Assembly (NCBI GenBank): GCA_023376005.1
Contig: CM042181.1
Location: forward strand, 16,589,340-16,653,339
DNA length: 64,000 nucleotides
Source: Doryteuthis pealeii
Taxonomy: Eukaryota; Mollusca; Cephalopoda; Myopsida; Loliginidae
Direction: 5' to 3'
Below, in pieces: positions 10,801-21,978 of the stretch. The notes below the pieces were generated by a model. The model searched no databases and had not been told where the DNA came from. It saw nothing but the letters and a program-made list of their open reading frames with translations. The first letter of the stretch is position 1. Every line of letters starts with the position of its first letter. Both the position numbers and the translations under genes were made by a program.

Positions 10801-10904
10801 CCGAAATTAGTTGCTTACTACCGGGAAATTATAAGAGTCCCGAAATATCTCTTAATATATAGAAAAATAACTTTTATTAATCTATATATGAATATATATA
10901 TATA

Positions 10905-11057
10905 TATATTTACCAACCCCTCCACATGAGCAGGATGCAACACAAGGTCAATTTCTTTGGTTTGAATTTAGAGTTTTCCTTCTCCTAGACAGGAAGAGCC
11001 GAGTTTGCACTGCTGTTTACCCATAACTGGAGGGAGAATTGGATTCATATCTTTCCA

Positions 11058-11060
<3 letters not shown>
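10905..11060. mobile_element. SINE S5 fragment
   Basis: Shares TTTACCAACCCC, 'CACATGAGCAGGATG', 'CACAAGGTCAATTTCTT' and the 'CATAACTGGAGGGAGA' blocks with 45030-45480, where a tRNA-like head is present. The tRNA head is missing here. Confidence 0.6.

Positions 11061-11063
<3 letters not shown>

Positions 11064-11140
<77 letters not shown>
11064..11140. repeat. (TA)n then (GA)n microsatellite
   Basis: About 45 bp of TA dinucleotides followed directly by about 30 bp of GA dinucleotides. Confidence 0.95.
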
Positions 11141-11143
<3 letters not shown>

Positions 11144-11261
11144 ATGAATAAATAAATAGATAAAAGGTTTAGCTTTTTTTTATTATCATTGGAACAATTA
11201 TTGCCACCATTTGGTTTCTTGCTCTGTGGCAGTCTTCAAGCAATTATCTATAAATAATAAT

Positions 11262-11422
11262 TAAATATTAATATTTACTTAAATAATTAGTAAATATCAA
11301 TAACCAAATGTCCTTAGTTAGAAGGCTATCAATGTGCATGCAAGATTTCAAATCTGAGTGACCTCCCGTTTTGGAGTTATACATCAATATGTACATACCA
11401 AACTTCCTTTTATATATATAGA
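11262..11422 (-). mobile_element. Helitron family H2, 5' fragment
   Basis: Reading on the minus strand from 11422 it starts TCTATATATATAAAAGGAAG, then 'TTTGGTATGTACATATTG', 'CAAAACGGGAGGTCACTCAG' and 'AGATTTGAAATCTTGCATGC', matching the 5' part of the intact H2 element at 24041-24565. The 3' hairpin end is absent; low-coordinate boundary approximate. Confidence 0.7.
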
Positions 11423-11457
11423 TAATGTGAGTTAAAATTATTTAAAATTATGTGAGT

Positions 11458-12245
11458 GATTGGTTTGGTTTGGTTTGTTTTGTTTTACGGCATATCAACC
11501 TCAGTGGGTCATTTAATGCCAATAACGTTTTGAAATAAATCAATTCTTAATGGATAATACAATTTTTTTATAAATACATTTTTCTATTTAAACCATAGAT
11601 GGGACCCTAACAAGTACTACCACTCCGGGTCAGAGTGGACTAGGGAGCAATGGTGATGAAGGGGTGCTCCACATTCCCCAAACCTCCAAAACTGGAACCT
11701 CACCATCAGATAGAGTTTAACATCATTCCCAGGACATGTAGACCCTCAGTCACCGCCTTCTAGCACCCATATGATAAAAAGGAGTTGGGGCTTGCCATAA
11801 GGTTATGTGAGTGAGTCACTAATTATCTACACCTTTGTTGTAATATTAGGTTGTTTTGTTTTACGGCATATCAGCCTTTTCCCATCATTAAATGCCCCAC
11901 CCTGTCAGCTGGGGCATTAGAATGCACCGACCGCACCTCTGCAGAGGAGTAAGACTCCCCCAATGGGGCCACCTGTTGGCCATGGGTGGCGACCCGTGAT
12001 GCTTAAGGATAGAACCCAGGTGAATGAGCAGTCCACTTTGGCCCTTTCTTGGGCTAGATGGGCAGTCAGAAAGGCCCCCTCCAATCAATCAGCTGGTTAT
12101 GTCAAGCCCTAGCACCTTCGTGATTGCCCTAACCCTATTGCCCTTATGCCAAGCCCCAACCCTTTTTATCATATGGGTGATAGAAGGCAGCAACTGAGGG
12201 TCTACATGTCCTGGGAATGACGTTAAACTCTATCTGATGGTGAGG
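11458..12245. repeat. Dispersed repeat R1, two copies in inverted arrangement
   Basis: 11458-11810 carries the R1 start (TTTGTTTTACGGCATATCAA) and first half; 11848-12245 restarts with the same terminus but then runs through the second half in reverse ('GAATGACGTTAAACTCTATC' at its end). The pair forms an imperfect palindrome. R1 has no coding frame I can identify; full copies elsewhere are about 585 bp (38390-38975). Confidence 0.8.
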
Positions 12246-12508
12246 ATCTCACGTGTGGTCATTGTATTCATATAATGACCACACAAGTGAGATCGACTGC
12301 TATTAATTGGTGTCTCGATTAATTTGGTGGATTTAACCCTGAAGATCCTGATGGTGAAACTCGAGTAGGTTATCACTTGTACCCATTTTATAATAAATTT
12401 GCTCTACTTAGTATTAAGAACTTTGTATTTGTATTATCACTGACTTACCCCTCTGAATTCTACACTTACTATCCATCGTGACCAAATTCACCAGTAAGTC
12501 AACTTTTC

Positions 12509-12545
<37 letters not shown>

Positions 12546-12559
12546 AAATGTTTTTTTAA
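12246..12559. other. Intronic, with short palindrome and (TA)n
   Basis: A palindrome occurs near 12250-12290 (CTCACGTGTGGTCATTGTAT against ATGACCACACAAGTGAG). (TA)n is at 12512-12541. No coding content recognised. Confidence 0.6.
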
Positions 12560-13175
12560 AGTTGGGCATTATTACAAAGCATTAAAAATATATAAATGAA
12601 TGAACTTGATATTATGGAGTATTGGATTAACTTATATTTTTATTATTATTATTTTTTGTCATAAATTTTCGGGTTCGTTAGATACCCTTTATCAAATGAG
12701 TGTTATTCCTGTTTAACGGCTTTTTTGTCTCTGTTGTTATCAATAGCTGCAGCGTCTGTGAAATATTTATAATAACGGAGAATTCCGATGTCTGCGTTCA
12801 ATCCCTTCACGTGTGTTTGTAATTTTAGAATCCATTTAGTTTCTGATTGTTTTCTAGATTGCGTTGTTGGAAATGCGTGTTCTATTAAAATGCATTTGAG
12901 GCGTGTAAGGTTGTGTGATAGGGTGTTAAAATGAAGTGCTATTGTACTATGTGGGGATTTGAGATTTATAGTGGATTTGTGGTTATTTAGTCTTAGTCTA
13001 AAGGATGTTGATGTTTCTCCCACATATCCGCTATTTCTGCATTGTGTGCAGTATATATAATATATGATGTTAGTGCTATCGCATGTTAGGTGTGGCGGAT
13101 GGATTGTTATGTTTGTGTAGGGTATTTTTATTTCAGTTTCCGTATGTATGTGGCTGCAAATTTGGCATCTAGGCT
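12560..13175 (-). pseudogene. Penelope-like element GIY-YIG endonuclease end (family P1)
   Basis: Minus-strand frame reads RCQICSHIHTE, CDSTNIIYYIYCTQCRNSG, YVGETSTSFRLRLNNHKST and ETKWILKLQTHVKGLNADIG. The IYxIxC-xxC-x-YVGET-R-H pattern is the GIY-YIG endonuclease with the adjacent Cys motif of Penelope-like retroelements. The frame is open for about 150 codons, but the reverse-transcriptase core is absent upstream (tandem TA-rich sequence begins at 13175). A decayed copy of the same family lies at 37860-38130. Confidence 0.85.
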
Positions 13176-13341
13176 TATTATTATTAATATATATATATAT
13201 TTGGCATCTAGGCTTATTATTATTAATATATATATATATTTGGCATCTAGGCTTATTATTATTAATATATATATATATATATGCTAGTATAGTATATAAC
13301 TAGTTGACACCTTGTTATACACAGATAGATTGCTATATATA
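13160..13341. repeat. 39-bp tandem units and segment duplicated at 13976-14085
   Basis: Three copies of a 39-bp unit (TTGGCATCTAGGCTTATTAT plus TA run), followed by a ~60-bp segment ending 'CAGATAGATTGCTATATATA'. The same unit plus segment appears on the far side of the Helitron (13976-14085). Confidence 0.9.
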
Positions 13342-13968
13342 CTAGCAAATATATGCATCCTCCGGGTGCAAGTATTTAAGTTTTAATGTAATAGAATATA
13401 TTAAATTAGAAAGGCTAATGAAACTAAATAAGAATGCAGATAAAATGATTTGAAACAGAGGGGTGTATAATCGAAAAATAGAACAACTGAAACTTACATT
13501 TCTATCACTCTCGTCTTTCATTGCAAAATTTTCCTAATTTAATAACTTAGTTAAAATAGGAAGTAAAAAATAAAATCATAACTATTTCTTCTCGTTAATC
13601 GATTTCTTTTAAGATTTATTGAAGAGATTTTTGATCATATTCATTAAGATAAAACCATACGATTAAAAATCAATAATACTAAGCACATATTTATTAAAAT
13701 CAAATTTTTAATTTCAATATGCAAATAAGCCTTCCTGTTCACACTGTAAACTGCTATTTTAGTGTATATATAAATACAATTGCATATTATTCATTTGTAG
13801 ATATGATTAACAGTATTAATAAGGTAAAACAATTTTATTAGAAATTGAGGTTTAAATAAAAATAAAATCATGGAGAATGTGACGTAAATAACAAAGGGAA
13901 TTGTGACTTGAGTAGTGATATAGTTTCGGTTACAGACAGAAAAACACACAATCTCCATTATAATAAGA
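13342..13968 (-). mobile_element. Helitron family H1, complete non-autonomous copy
   Basis: 627 bp. On the minus strand it starts TCTTATTATAATGGAGATTG and ends with a GCACCC-GGA-GGATGC hairpin, then ATATATTTGCTAG, followed by T. A 5' TC, a short hairpin about 10 bp from a 3' CTAG and insertion between A and T are the signature of Helitrons. No Rep/helicase coding, so non-autonomous. It is flanked by a duplicated ~110-bp host segment. Confidence 0.85.
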
Positions 13969-14102
13969 TATATATTTGGCATCTAGGCTTATTATTATTA
14001 ATATATATATATAATATATATATATGCTAGTATAGTATATAACTAGTTGACACCTTGTTATACACAGATAGATTGCTATATATATATTGTAGATATACTT
14101 AC

Positions 14103-14330
14103 CTTCAAATTTAAGAAAGAAAAAGCAGTTATACGAATATAGCTTTGCTTCAACTTGTAAATATGTTCCAGCCATTTGGGGAGTAACGGTCAAATTGCTG
14201 GGGATTACTTGAAGATTATTGGAATCATTAGTCATGACGTATTTGTTTAACTGAATGATTTTACTGATTGCTGTTACATCAATGGTTGTCTCATTTGGAC
14301 AGGTAAGGTAGGTTGGTTGTTCATAAACAA
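14103..14330 (-). CDS. Exon: HYR domain 2 (divergent)
   Basis: 228 nt, 76 codons, phase 1-1, acceptor TTTTTCCAG, donor GTAAG. Peptide VYEQPTYLTCPNETTIDV, then TNDSNNLQVIPSNLTV, ending LYSYNCFFFLKFEG. The CPN start and terminal N-C-x-F-x-x-x-F strand match HYR, but the central DN-G turn is replaced by TNDSNN and the A-x-D-x-x-GN motif by AKLYSYN. It follows HYR 1 directly in the transcript, as paired HYR modules do in SVEP1. Three sequons. Confidence 0.85.
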
Positions 14331-14389
14331 CTGGAAAAAAAAAGAAGAAATTACTCAATAAATATATCATGTGAATAGATAGAGAGGTA

Positions 14390-14478
14390 ATGCTTAAACA
14401 GGGAGAGAGGGGGAGAGAGAGAGAAGAGAAAGAGAAGGAGAGAAAGAGAGAGAAAGAGAGAGAGAGAAAGAGATAGAA

Positions 14479-14517
<39 letters not shown>

Positions 14518-14520
14518 TAC
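14390..14520. repeat. GA-rich microsatellite
   Basis: About 115 bp of GAGA/GAAA repeats ending in an uninterrupted GA run at about 14477-14513. Its minus-strand translation is Ser-Leu repeat and is not a gene. Confidence 0.95.
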
Positions 14521-14576
14521 AACATCGTCCTTAGTGGACAGAAAGGTAACAACAACATCAAATTAAAAACAATTGG

Positions 14577-14630
14577 TTGGTTGGTTGGTTGGATTTTACG
14601 GCATATCAACCCTTGTTGGGTTATTTCATG

Positions 14631-14701
<71 letters not shown>

Positions 14702-14702
14702 T
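14577..14702. repeat. R1-like short start plus (TA)n(TG)n
   Basis: A short R1-like terminus (TTTTACGGCATATCAACCC) follows GGTT repeats, then (TA)n at about 14636-14677 and (TG)n at about 14678-14701. Confidence 0.7.
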
Positions 14703-14835
14703 CGAAGGAAAGAAAATGCTGAATGGATAAAATAGATTTACTAACACGTGTTTCAGCCAGGAGTTTGTTCATGTATTATGGACTCTCCCGTTGATTTTCG
14801 ACATATGAAGTTCCAACAACCTCCTTCATTTGACC

Positions 14836-15880
14836 TTGTAAGTTAATCGCAGGTGACATTTCAGCCCTGCCAATGATTTGCAAAGAAGTCCACAGACGGA
14901 ACAAGAGTGTGGATTATTAGAATGTATTGCTGGGACACTAGCCAATGCTCTAGTCCTTTCTCTAGCTTGACACAGCTTGGTGGCCTCCAATGCTGCAAAA
15001 TTCTTGATACCATTCTAACACAAAGTCCTCCACATTTTACGATCGAGTGCTGTGCTCTCAAAAGTAGCGTGATCTATATTTGCAGCTGAGAGGTTACTTT
15101 TCAACTTGTCCTTAAACCTGAGCAATGGTCGACCCCCGTTTCTTTGACCATTGTCAAGCTGACTATACACGAGAATCTTTGGTATTCTGTCATCATGCAT
15201 TCGCAAAACATGACCAGCCCTGCACAATTGTGATTTTATGAGGAAGCTCTCCATTCCGTCAATGTTACATATGATGAAAAGGTCAGCATTAGACATTCTG
15301 TCTTCAAGGTTGAGTCCACAGATTGCTCGTAGGCAACCTTTATGGAAAGCATCTAACTGCCAAATCTGTTTCCGATACAGTGTCCATGACTCCGAGCTAT
15401 ACAAAAGAATGGTAAGAACAACTGCTCTGTATACCTGTATCTTGGGTGCAAGCCTAATGCCCCATTCATTCAAGAGTCGGTGGCAAAGGCACTAGAGGCT
15501 TTGGCAATTCTATTAACAATCTCATCATCCAGGGTTCCACTTGTATTAATTTTGCTGCCAAGATAGTTAAAGCTCTTTACATATTTCAGATCATTTTCGT
15601 CAACCCGTATAGGTGTATCTGGTAACGTTTGGACAGAGGGCTTCTGCTTGATGCCTCGTACTTGCTTAGGCATGGGAGATTGTTGATGAATAACCTCAGT
15701 TTTTTTTATGCTAATGGTCAGACCAAACACTTTGCAAGCAGCCAAGAATCTATCTATCAGGCATTGAGCTTCTTCAAAAGAAGTTGCTACACATGCAGCA
15801 TCGTCAGCAAACAGTAAGTCCCGGATTATGCTGGTCTGTGAAGAATAAGTTCCAATTACCGTCGAACTGGGAAGACAAGG
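14836..15880 (-). pseudogene. LINE reverse-transcriptase remnant
   Basis: Minus-strand frames in order: IIRDLLFADDAACVATS (the FADD active-site block), RFLAACKVFGLTISIKKTEV, FNYLGSKINTSG, then after a frameshift IQVYRAVVLTILLYSSESW, GHVLRMHDDRIPK and QRNGGRPLLRFKD, then after a stop LEATKLCQARERTRAL and CSVCGLLCKSLAG, a terminal zinc-finger-like motif. This is the 3' half of a non-LTR retrotransposon ORF2. One frameshift (near 15475) and one stop (near 15015) make it inactive. The endonuclease part is missing. Confidence 0.9.
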
Positions 15881-16436
15881 TAGCATGCGATTGTAACTTA
15901 ATACAAACTTGAAATGCCACAAAGTCCACTGCCAAGTGACCAAGTATATATAAGACTCCACAGTGTCATGCAAATCAACCAGTCAGGCAGCCAATCAGAA
16001 CTCAAGGAATGAAATGACCCAAATCACCTTGATTCATGAATGGATCATTCTTGATTCCTATTTATACCAGCTGTATTGGACACTGCTTGAGTTTTACTTA
16101 GCTGCTGTTATTAAAACCAACAGTAGGCTAACTGACTTCAATAGTCTGAGTGCGAGTTTTGGCTTTGAACCTCTGATGGTTGAAAAGACCGCCACTTGTC
16201 CTGAATTGAAGCTTGACCCCATCCTCTATTTCTCCAAATGCAGGTTTCAACATCACAGAAAAGAAGAGAGCAAAAGGACAGGAGCCATAACACAAACTTG
16301 CTTTGTGCCATTAGTGACACAAAAGGAATCTGAGGTTTCGCCATTGGCCCTCATTCTGTCATGGATAGATACAATGAACAATTGTTCATGCATACATGTA
16401 TTTTATTTATTATTATTTTAAATATAAAATAAAATA
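15881..16436. other. Intronic, mixed composition, no gene recognised
   Basis: Likely further decayed mobile-element sequence adjoining the LINE remnant. Open frames of 68-152 codons on both strands lack recognisable motifs and overlap each other, so none is called. Confidence 0.5.
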
Positions 16437-16489
16437 ATAATAATAATAATAGAAAACTATAAAATCTTTAAGCGTGCAAAGAATAATGG

Positions 16490-17470
16490 CCTTCGTCAAA
16501 GTAAAATGTTTGGTGTTTTTATAGTAAAAATAATTTCCAATGCATTTTTATAGTATACATCATTTCCAATGCATTTGAGAGTAAAAATCATTTCCAATGC
16601 ATTTGAGAGTAAAAATCATTTCCAATGCATTTTTAGAGTACAAATAATTTTTAATGCATTTTTAGAGTCAAAATCAATTCCAATTTACTTTTATAATAAA
16701 AATCATTTCCAATGAGTTTTTATAGTAAAAATAATTTCCAATGAATTTTTATAGTAAAAATCATTGGCTAATGCATTTTTATAGTAAAAATCATTTCCAA
16801 TGCATTTTTATAGTAAAAATCATTTCCAATCTATTTTTATAGTCAAAATCATTTCCAATCCGTTTTTATAGTAAAAATCATTGTCCAATGCATTTTTATA
16901 ATAAAAATCATTTCCAATGCATTTTTTATAGTAAAAGTCATTTCCAGTGCATTTTTATAATAAAAATCATTTTTAATGCATTTTCATAGTAAAAATCATT
17001 TCCAATGCATTTTTATAGTAAAAACCATTTCCAATCCATTTTTATAGTAAAAATCATTTTTAATGCATTTTTATGGTAAAAATCATTTCCGATGAATTTT
17101 TATAACAAAAATCATTGGCTAATAATGCATTTTTATAGTTAAAATCATGTTCAATGCATTTATATATTTAAAATCATTTCCAATGCATTTTCATAATCAA
17201 AATCATTTTTAATGCATTTTTATAGTCAAAAATCATATCCAATGAATTTTTATAGTCAAAATCATTTCTAATGCATTTTTATGGAAAAATCATTTTCTAT
17301 GAATTTTTATAACAAAAATCATTGGCTAATGCATTTTTATAGTCAAAATCACTTCCAATGCATTTTTATAGTAAAAATCATTTCCAATGCATTTTTATAG
17401 TAAAAATCATTTCCAATGCATTTTTATTGTAAAAATCATTTCCAATGCATTTTCATAGTAAAATCATTGT
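16490..17470. repeat. 29-bp minisatellite (about 33 copies)
   Basis: Unit TTTCCAATGCATTTTTATAG then TAAAAATCA, with frequent point changes and a few 31-bp variants (ATTGGCTAATGC form). It ends about 200 bp from the HYR 1 donor. Confidence 0.95.
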
Positions 17471-17671
17471 CTTTCATTGTTTTATTTTCATAGCAAGATC
17501 AATATCCCGATGTGGCATGCCAAATGTTTTTCTATCATTACTTCACATATATTGAACATTATTCGTACCAAAAAGATAGTTTGATTTTTGCTCAGAACCG
17601 AGGCTACAACATCAGAATTTTGCAAATCAGAAATTATAAATAGCGTACACATAGAATTTAATATAACTTAC

Positions 17672-17902
17672 CACGGATTTCAAACTGGCATTCTTTAATG
17701 TTCCCTTCATAGTCTTCGGCTTTGAATGTAACATTTAGGTCTTTGTCAGGCATTGCAGTTCCATTCAACTTGTATGGAGTACTTGTCATCGACTTTATAC
17801 CTACGTTGTCATTTGCTACCAGACTAGGGATGACAATGGGTTCTAAGTATAAGAAACTCAAATGTCCGTTGGGACAATTAATAAATGTTGGAGCCTCTGA
17901 GT
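17672..17902 (-). CDS. Exon: HYR domain 1
   Basis: 231 nt, 77 codons, phase 1-1, acceptor TTTTTCCAG, donor GTAAG. The peptide begins SEAPTFINCPNGHLSFLY, has VANDNVGIKSM in the middle and ends VTFKAEDYEGNIKECQFEI. The CP after a P-x-F-x-x-C start, the A-x-DN-G core and the final A-D-x-x-GN-x-x-x-C-x-F strand are the hallmark of HYR (hyalin repeat) domains, which adopt an Ig-like fold and are found in SVEP1 and hyalin. Two cysteines as expected. Confidence 0.93.
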
Positions 17903-17904
17903 CT

Positions 17905-19184
17905 GGAAAAAAAAAAAAAAAAATTAATTTCAGAAAAAAAATTACCATAGATGAGTTATATCATTCAGGGTACTGTTACCCCATCGTCGAGTATATAAAC
18001 AAGAGTGGGAGAGAGTATTACTTCAGAGAGTTCTCAGTGATAGGGAGAGAGGGATTAGACCAGTGATTCCCAACATGGAGCCTACACCCCACTGGGGGGC
18101 AATATGAAAAATATAGTAATATCAACATTTCTTTTTAATTTTACCCTATATAGGTCAGAAATAAATTTAAACGCCACTAGTAGAAATGGATTAAAGTAAC
18201 TTAAAAAATAAAATAAAATAAATAAATAAATAAGAACATACATATATATGTGTGTGTATATACGAACTGAACAAATAAATGAGTTGGTAATAAAGACATC
18301 TAGACAAGGTTAAGATACAAAGTATTTACACAATTTATGAATGAACTTATTTCAGAGTAAATCAGTTTAAGCCAAAAATGTGTAGATAAGTAACGAACAC
18401 TAAACAGTAAACAAGAATTGAACATATCTAAGCGTATGCGATTTAAATATGAAATTTGCTAGATTTATGCAATAGATAATAATAACAATAATAAAACAAT
18501 TCAACAATAACAACAATAATAATGAAGAAAGAGATTTTTTTTTTTTTTTAAAGGAGAAGAAAAAGAAATCATCACTTCCCTTGTTTACTTTAAAAAATGG
18601 TAGAAATGTTAAGCTTTCTTAGAGCACGAAAAAAGACGTCCGATCAGATCAACTGTAGCGTTCACATCTATAAGAATTATAAATTTATTGGGTAAAATTG
18701 TAATTACAACCTAGCTGCGCACAACAGCTTGTGCAATCTAGTCAAGTGTTCACCCACTAATGTTATCGTGCATCTAGCACCAGCTATATGTGTGGCTTCT
18801 GACTTGTTTAACTTTGCAGTTCTTCATCTGTTGCCCTCGCCGCAATTATACATATTATAAAATGGATTTTATTTGATTAAATTTGAAGTTAAACCCTTTA
18901 GTTTTATTTGAAAGAGACAATTTTTTTATGTTATACTTCTTCAAAACTGATATTGTTATATCATACTAAACAACGGGTGGGAGAAATTTGTGATAAAAAA
19001 GTGGGCCATGGTACTAAAATGGTTGAGAACCACTGGCTTAGAGACTTACTTAATTTCTGGTTTACTATTTTTGCTAGCTTTTTGTCTGGCTATCATCTTG
19101 TTGTCTAGTCTTCTAGCTACTTTCTCTTTTTATTCCAAGGGCTTCTTCAGGCTAACTTTAGTCATTGTAATTAATTAAATGAAC
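17905..19184. other. Intronic, partly dispersed repeat
   Basis: Upstream side of the HYR 1 exon. Poly-A and AAT-type runs occur at 17905-17925, 18200-18240 and 18475-18550. 'GATTCCCAACATGGAGCC' and 'GGTTGAGAACCACTGGCTTA' segments resemble the ends of a dispersed element (about 18063-19040). No coding content recognised. Confidence 0.5.
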
Positions 19185-21160
19185 TACAAGACATTTGTTT
19201 CTTGATCAAGATTTTATTTAGTCTAGCCCATGTTCTTTTGTGTGGATGAGGTATCAACCCCAGCAGAGAGAGGCACATGCTCTCTCTTCAAAAGTCAGGT
19301 TGTATCTAAAATGAACTACAAGAAATTTGTTTCTTGATCAAGATTTTCTTTAGTCTAGCCCATGTTCTTCTGTGTGGATGAGGTATCAACCCCAGCAGAG
19401 AGAGGCACATGCTCTCTCTTCAAAAGTCAGGTTGTATCTAAAATGAACTACAAGACATTTGTTTCTTGATCAAGATTTTATTTAGTCTAGCCCATGTTCT
19501 TCTGTGTGGATGAGGTATCAACCCCAGCAGAGAGAGGCACATGCTCTCTCTTCAAAAGTCAGGTTGTATCTAAAATGAACTACAAGAAATTTGTTTCTTG
19601 ATCAAGATTTTATTTAGTCTAGCCCATGTTCTGTGTGGATGAGGTATCAACCCCAGCAGAGAGAGGCACATGCTTTCTCTTCAAAAGTCAGGTTGTATCT
19701 AAAATGAACTACAAGACATTTGTTTCTTGATCAAGATTTTTTAGTCTAGCCCATGTTCTTCTGTGTGGATGAGGTATCAACCCCAGCAGAGAGAGGCACA
19801 TGCTCTCTCTTCAAAAGTCAGGTTGTATCTACTACATTTGTTTCTTGATCAAGATTTTCTTTAGTCTAGCCCATGTTCTTCTGTGTGGATGAGGTATCAA
19901 CCCCAGCAGAGAGAGGCACATGCTCTCTCTTCAAAAGTCAGGTTGTATCTAAAATGAACTACAAGACATTTGTTTCTTGATCAAGATTTTATTTAGTCTA
20001 GCCCATGTTCTTCTGTGTGGATGAGATATCAACCCCAGCAGAGAGAGGCACATGCTCTCTCTTCAAAAGTCAGGTTGTATCTAAAATGAACTACAAGAAA
20101 TTTGTTTCTTGATCAAGATTTTCTTTAGTCTAGCCCATGTTCTTCTGTGTGGATGAGGTATCAACCCCAGCAGAGAGAGGCACATGCTCTCTCTTCAAAA
20201 GTCAGGTTGTATCTAAAATGAGCTACAAGAAATTTGTTTCTTGATCAAGATTTTCTTTAGTCTAGCCCATGTTCTTCTGTGTGGATGAGGTATCAACCCC
20301 AGCAGAGAGAGGCACATGCTCTCTCTTCAAAAGTCAGGTTGTATCTAAAATGAACTACAAGAAATTTGTTTCTTGATCAAGATTTTATTTAGTCTAGCCC
20401 ATGTTCTTCTGTGTGGATGAGGTATCAACCCCAGCAGAGAGAGGCACATGCTCTCTCTTCAAAAGTCAGGTTGTATCTAAAATGAACTACAAGACATTTG
20501 TTTCTTGATCAAGATTTTATTTAGTCTAGCCCATGTTCTTCTGTGTGGATGAGGTATCAACCCCAGCAGAGAGAGGCACATGCTCTCTCTTCAAAAGTCA
20601 GGTTGTATCTAAAATGAACTACAAGAAATTTGTTTCTTGATCAAGATTTTCTTTAGTCTAGCCCATGTTCTTCTGTGTGGATGAGGTATCAACCCCAGCA
20701 GAGAGAGGCACATGCTCTCTCTTCAAAAGTCACGTTGTATCTAAAATGAACTACAAGAAATTTGTTTCTTGATCAAGATTTTCTTTAGTCTAGCCCATGT
20801 TCTTCTGTGTGGATGAGATATCAATCCCAGCAGAGAGAGAGGCACATGCTCTCTCTTCAAAAGTCAGGTTGTATCTAAAATGAACTACAAGAAATTTGTT
20901 TCTTGATCAAGATTTTCTTTAGTCTAGCCCATGTTCTTCTGTGTGGATGAGGTATCAACCCCAGCAGAGAGAGGCATATGCTCTCTCTTCAAAAGTCAGG
21001 TTGTATCTAAAATGAACTACAAGAAATTTGTTTCTTGATCAAGATTTTCTTTAGTCTAGCCCATGTTCTTCTGTGTCGATGAGGTATCAACCCCAGCAGA
21101 GAGAGGCACATGCTCTCTCTTCAAAATTCAGGTTGTATCTAAAATCTAAATCTAGTCACG
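19185..21160. repeat. ~131-bp tandem array (about 15 copies)
   Basis: Each unit contains the palindrome TTTCTTGATCAAGA and the hairpin AGAGAGAGGCACATGCTCTC (arms AGAGAGA/TCTCTCT), joined by 'TAGTCTAGCCCATGTTCTTC'. Copies are over 95% alike by eye, with occasional small deletions, suggesting recent homogenisation. Confidence 0.97.
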
Positions 21161-21239
21161 TGTTCTCCCCGGGGGTCAGAGTGCTATAACCATTACTGGT
21201 AAATTTCCACTCTGATTTCAAAGCCAACATCTCCCATAT

Positions 21240-21475
21240 TCCTAAAAGTGCCAAGTTTGAAGCTGTATTTACCAAGATTGAAATGAACAACGAATGGAAC
21301 GTTAATTTTTTTCAGAATACAAGATGTGTCCTAAAAGTGCCAAGTTTGAAGCTGTATTTACCAAGATTGAAATGAACAATGAATGGAACGTTAATTTTTT
21401 TCAGAATACAAGGTGTGTCCTAAAAGTGCCAAGTTTGAAGCTGTATTTACCAAGATAGAAATGAACAGTAAAGAA
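21240..21475. repeat. ~89-bp tandem repeat (2.7 copies)
   Basis: Units begin CCTAAAAGTGCCAAGTTTGA at about 21241, 21330 and 21419. Confidence 0.93.
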
Positions 21476-21639
21476 ATTGCATTCATTACTAGATGACGAC
21501 TTACTGAGAACGGTAGCCAATCAGGACAGATAGTGCATGCATGCGAGAGAGAATCAAGGAAATCTATGCTGTCAATACCCCTTGATGATGATAATGATTA
21601 TGATGATTATTAAAAAAGATAAAAAAATAAGAAAAATAA

Positions 21640-21804
21640 AAATCAATATATCTTACCTTTGCATTCTGGAACTACTATGCATGGACACACCAGTGTTAGA
21701 TGAGCATCTTATTATAAATAACAATAACATCTTATTATAAATAATAATAGATAGCTGATCAGTTTATCATGAATAACAATAGTAACCAACTGAATATATC
21801 TTAC
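21640..21804. repeat. Partial duplicate of the CCP 8 donor edge
   Basis: 21650-21681 repeats 'ATATCTTACCTTTGCATTCT' followed by GGAACT, identical to the exon end plus donor at 21793-21824. The copy then diverges. It includes a usable GTAAG donor preceded by about 18 exon bases. Confidence 0.85.
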
Positions 21805-21978
21805 CTTTGCATTCTGGAACTGTACCATTCCAATGGGTGCCATTGCAAACCATTGGATATGAGGGTGAAGGGGAATATCCTGGTCTGCTGCATTTAAAAT
21901 AAAGTTCTTCACCTGCCAGGTAAGAATTTCCAGTTTGATAACCATCTGGTGGTGAGCCTGGATCCGAGCAGCTTTCCC
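21805..21978 (-). CDS. Exon: CCP/sushi domain 8
   Basis: 174 nt, 58 codons, phase 1-1, acceptor TTATAAAACAG, donor GTAAG. Peptide ESCSDPGSPPDGYQTG, then GEELYFKCSRPGYSP, MVCNGTHWNGTVPEC. The DPGxPxxG start, FKCxxPGY and W-x-G-x-P-x-C pattern make this a textbook CCP. Sequons NGT twice. The acceptor plus the first ten exon bases recur about nine times in the upstream array (22000-23225), and a short copy of the donor edge lies at about 21650-21680. Confidence 0.94.

Noticed and set aside
13930..14517. 195-codon minus-strand frame
   Set aside because: Only the middle is the HYR 2 exon; the ends are GA-repeat and intron sequence.
16138..16421. Overlapping frames of 68-152 codons
   Set aside because: No motifs, both strands open equally, probably decayed repeat.
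19185..21160. CRISPR-like array
   Set aside because: Units are contiguous with no unique spacers, in eukaryotic DNA; it is a satellite.
21712..21945. 77-codon minus-strand frame over CCP 8
   Set aside because: Wrong frame; the CCP frame starting after TTATAAAACAG is in a different phase.
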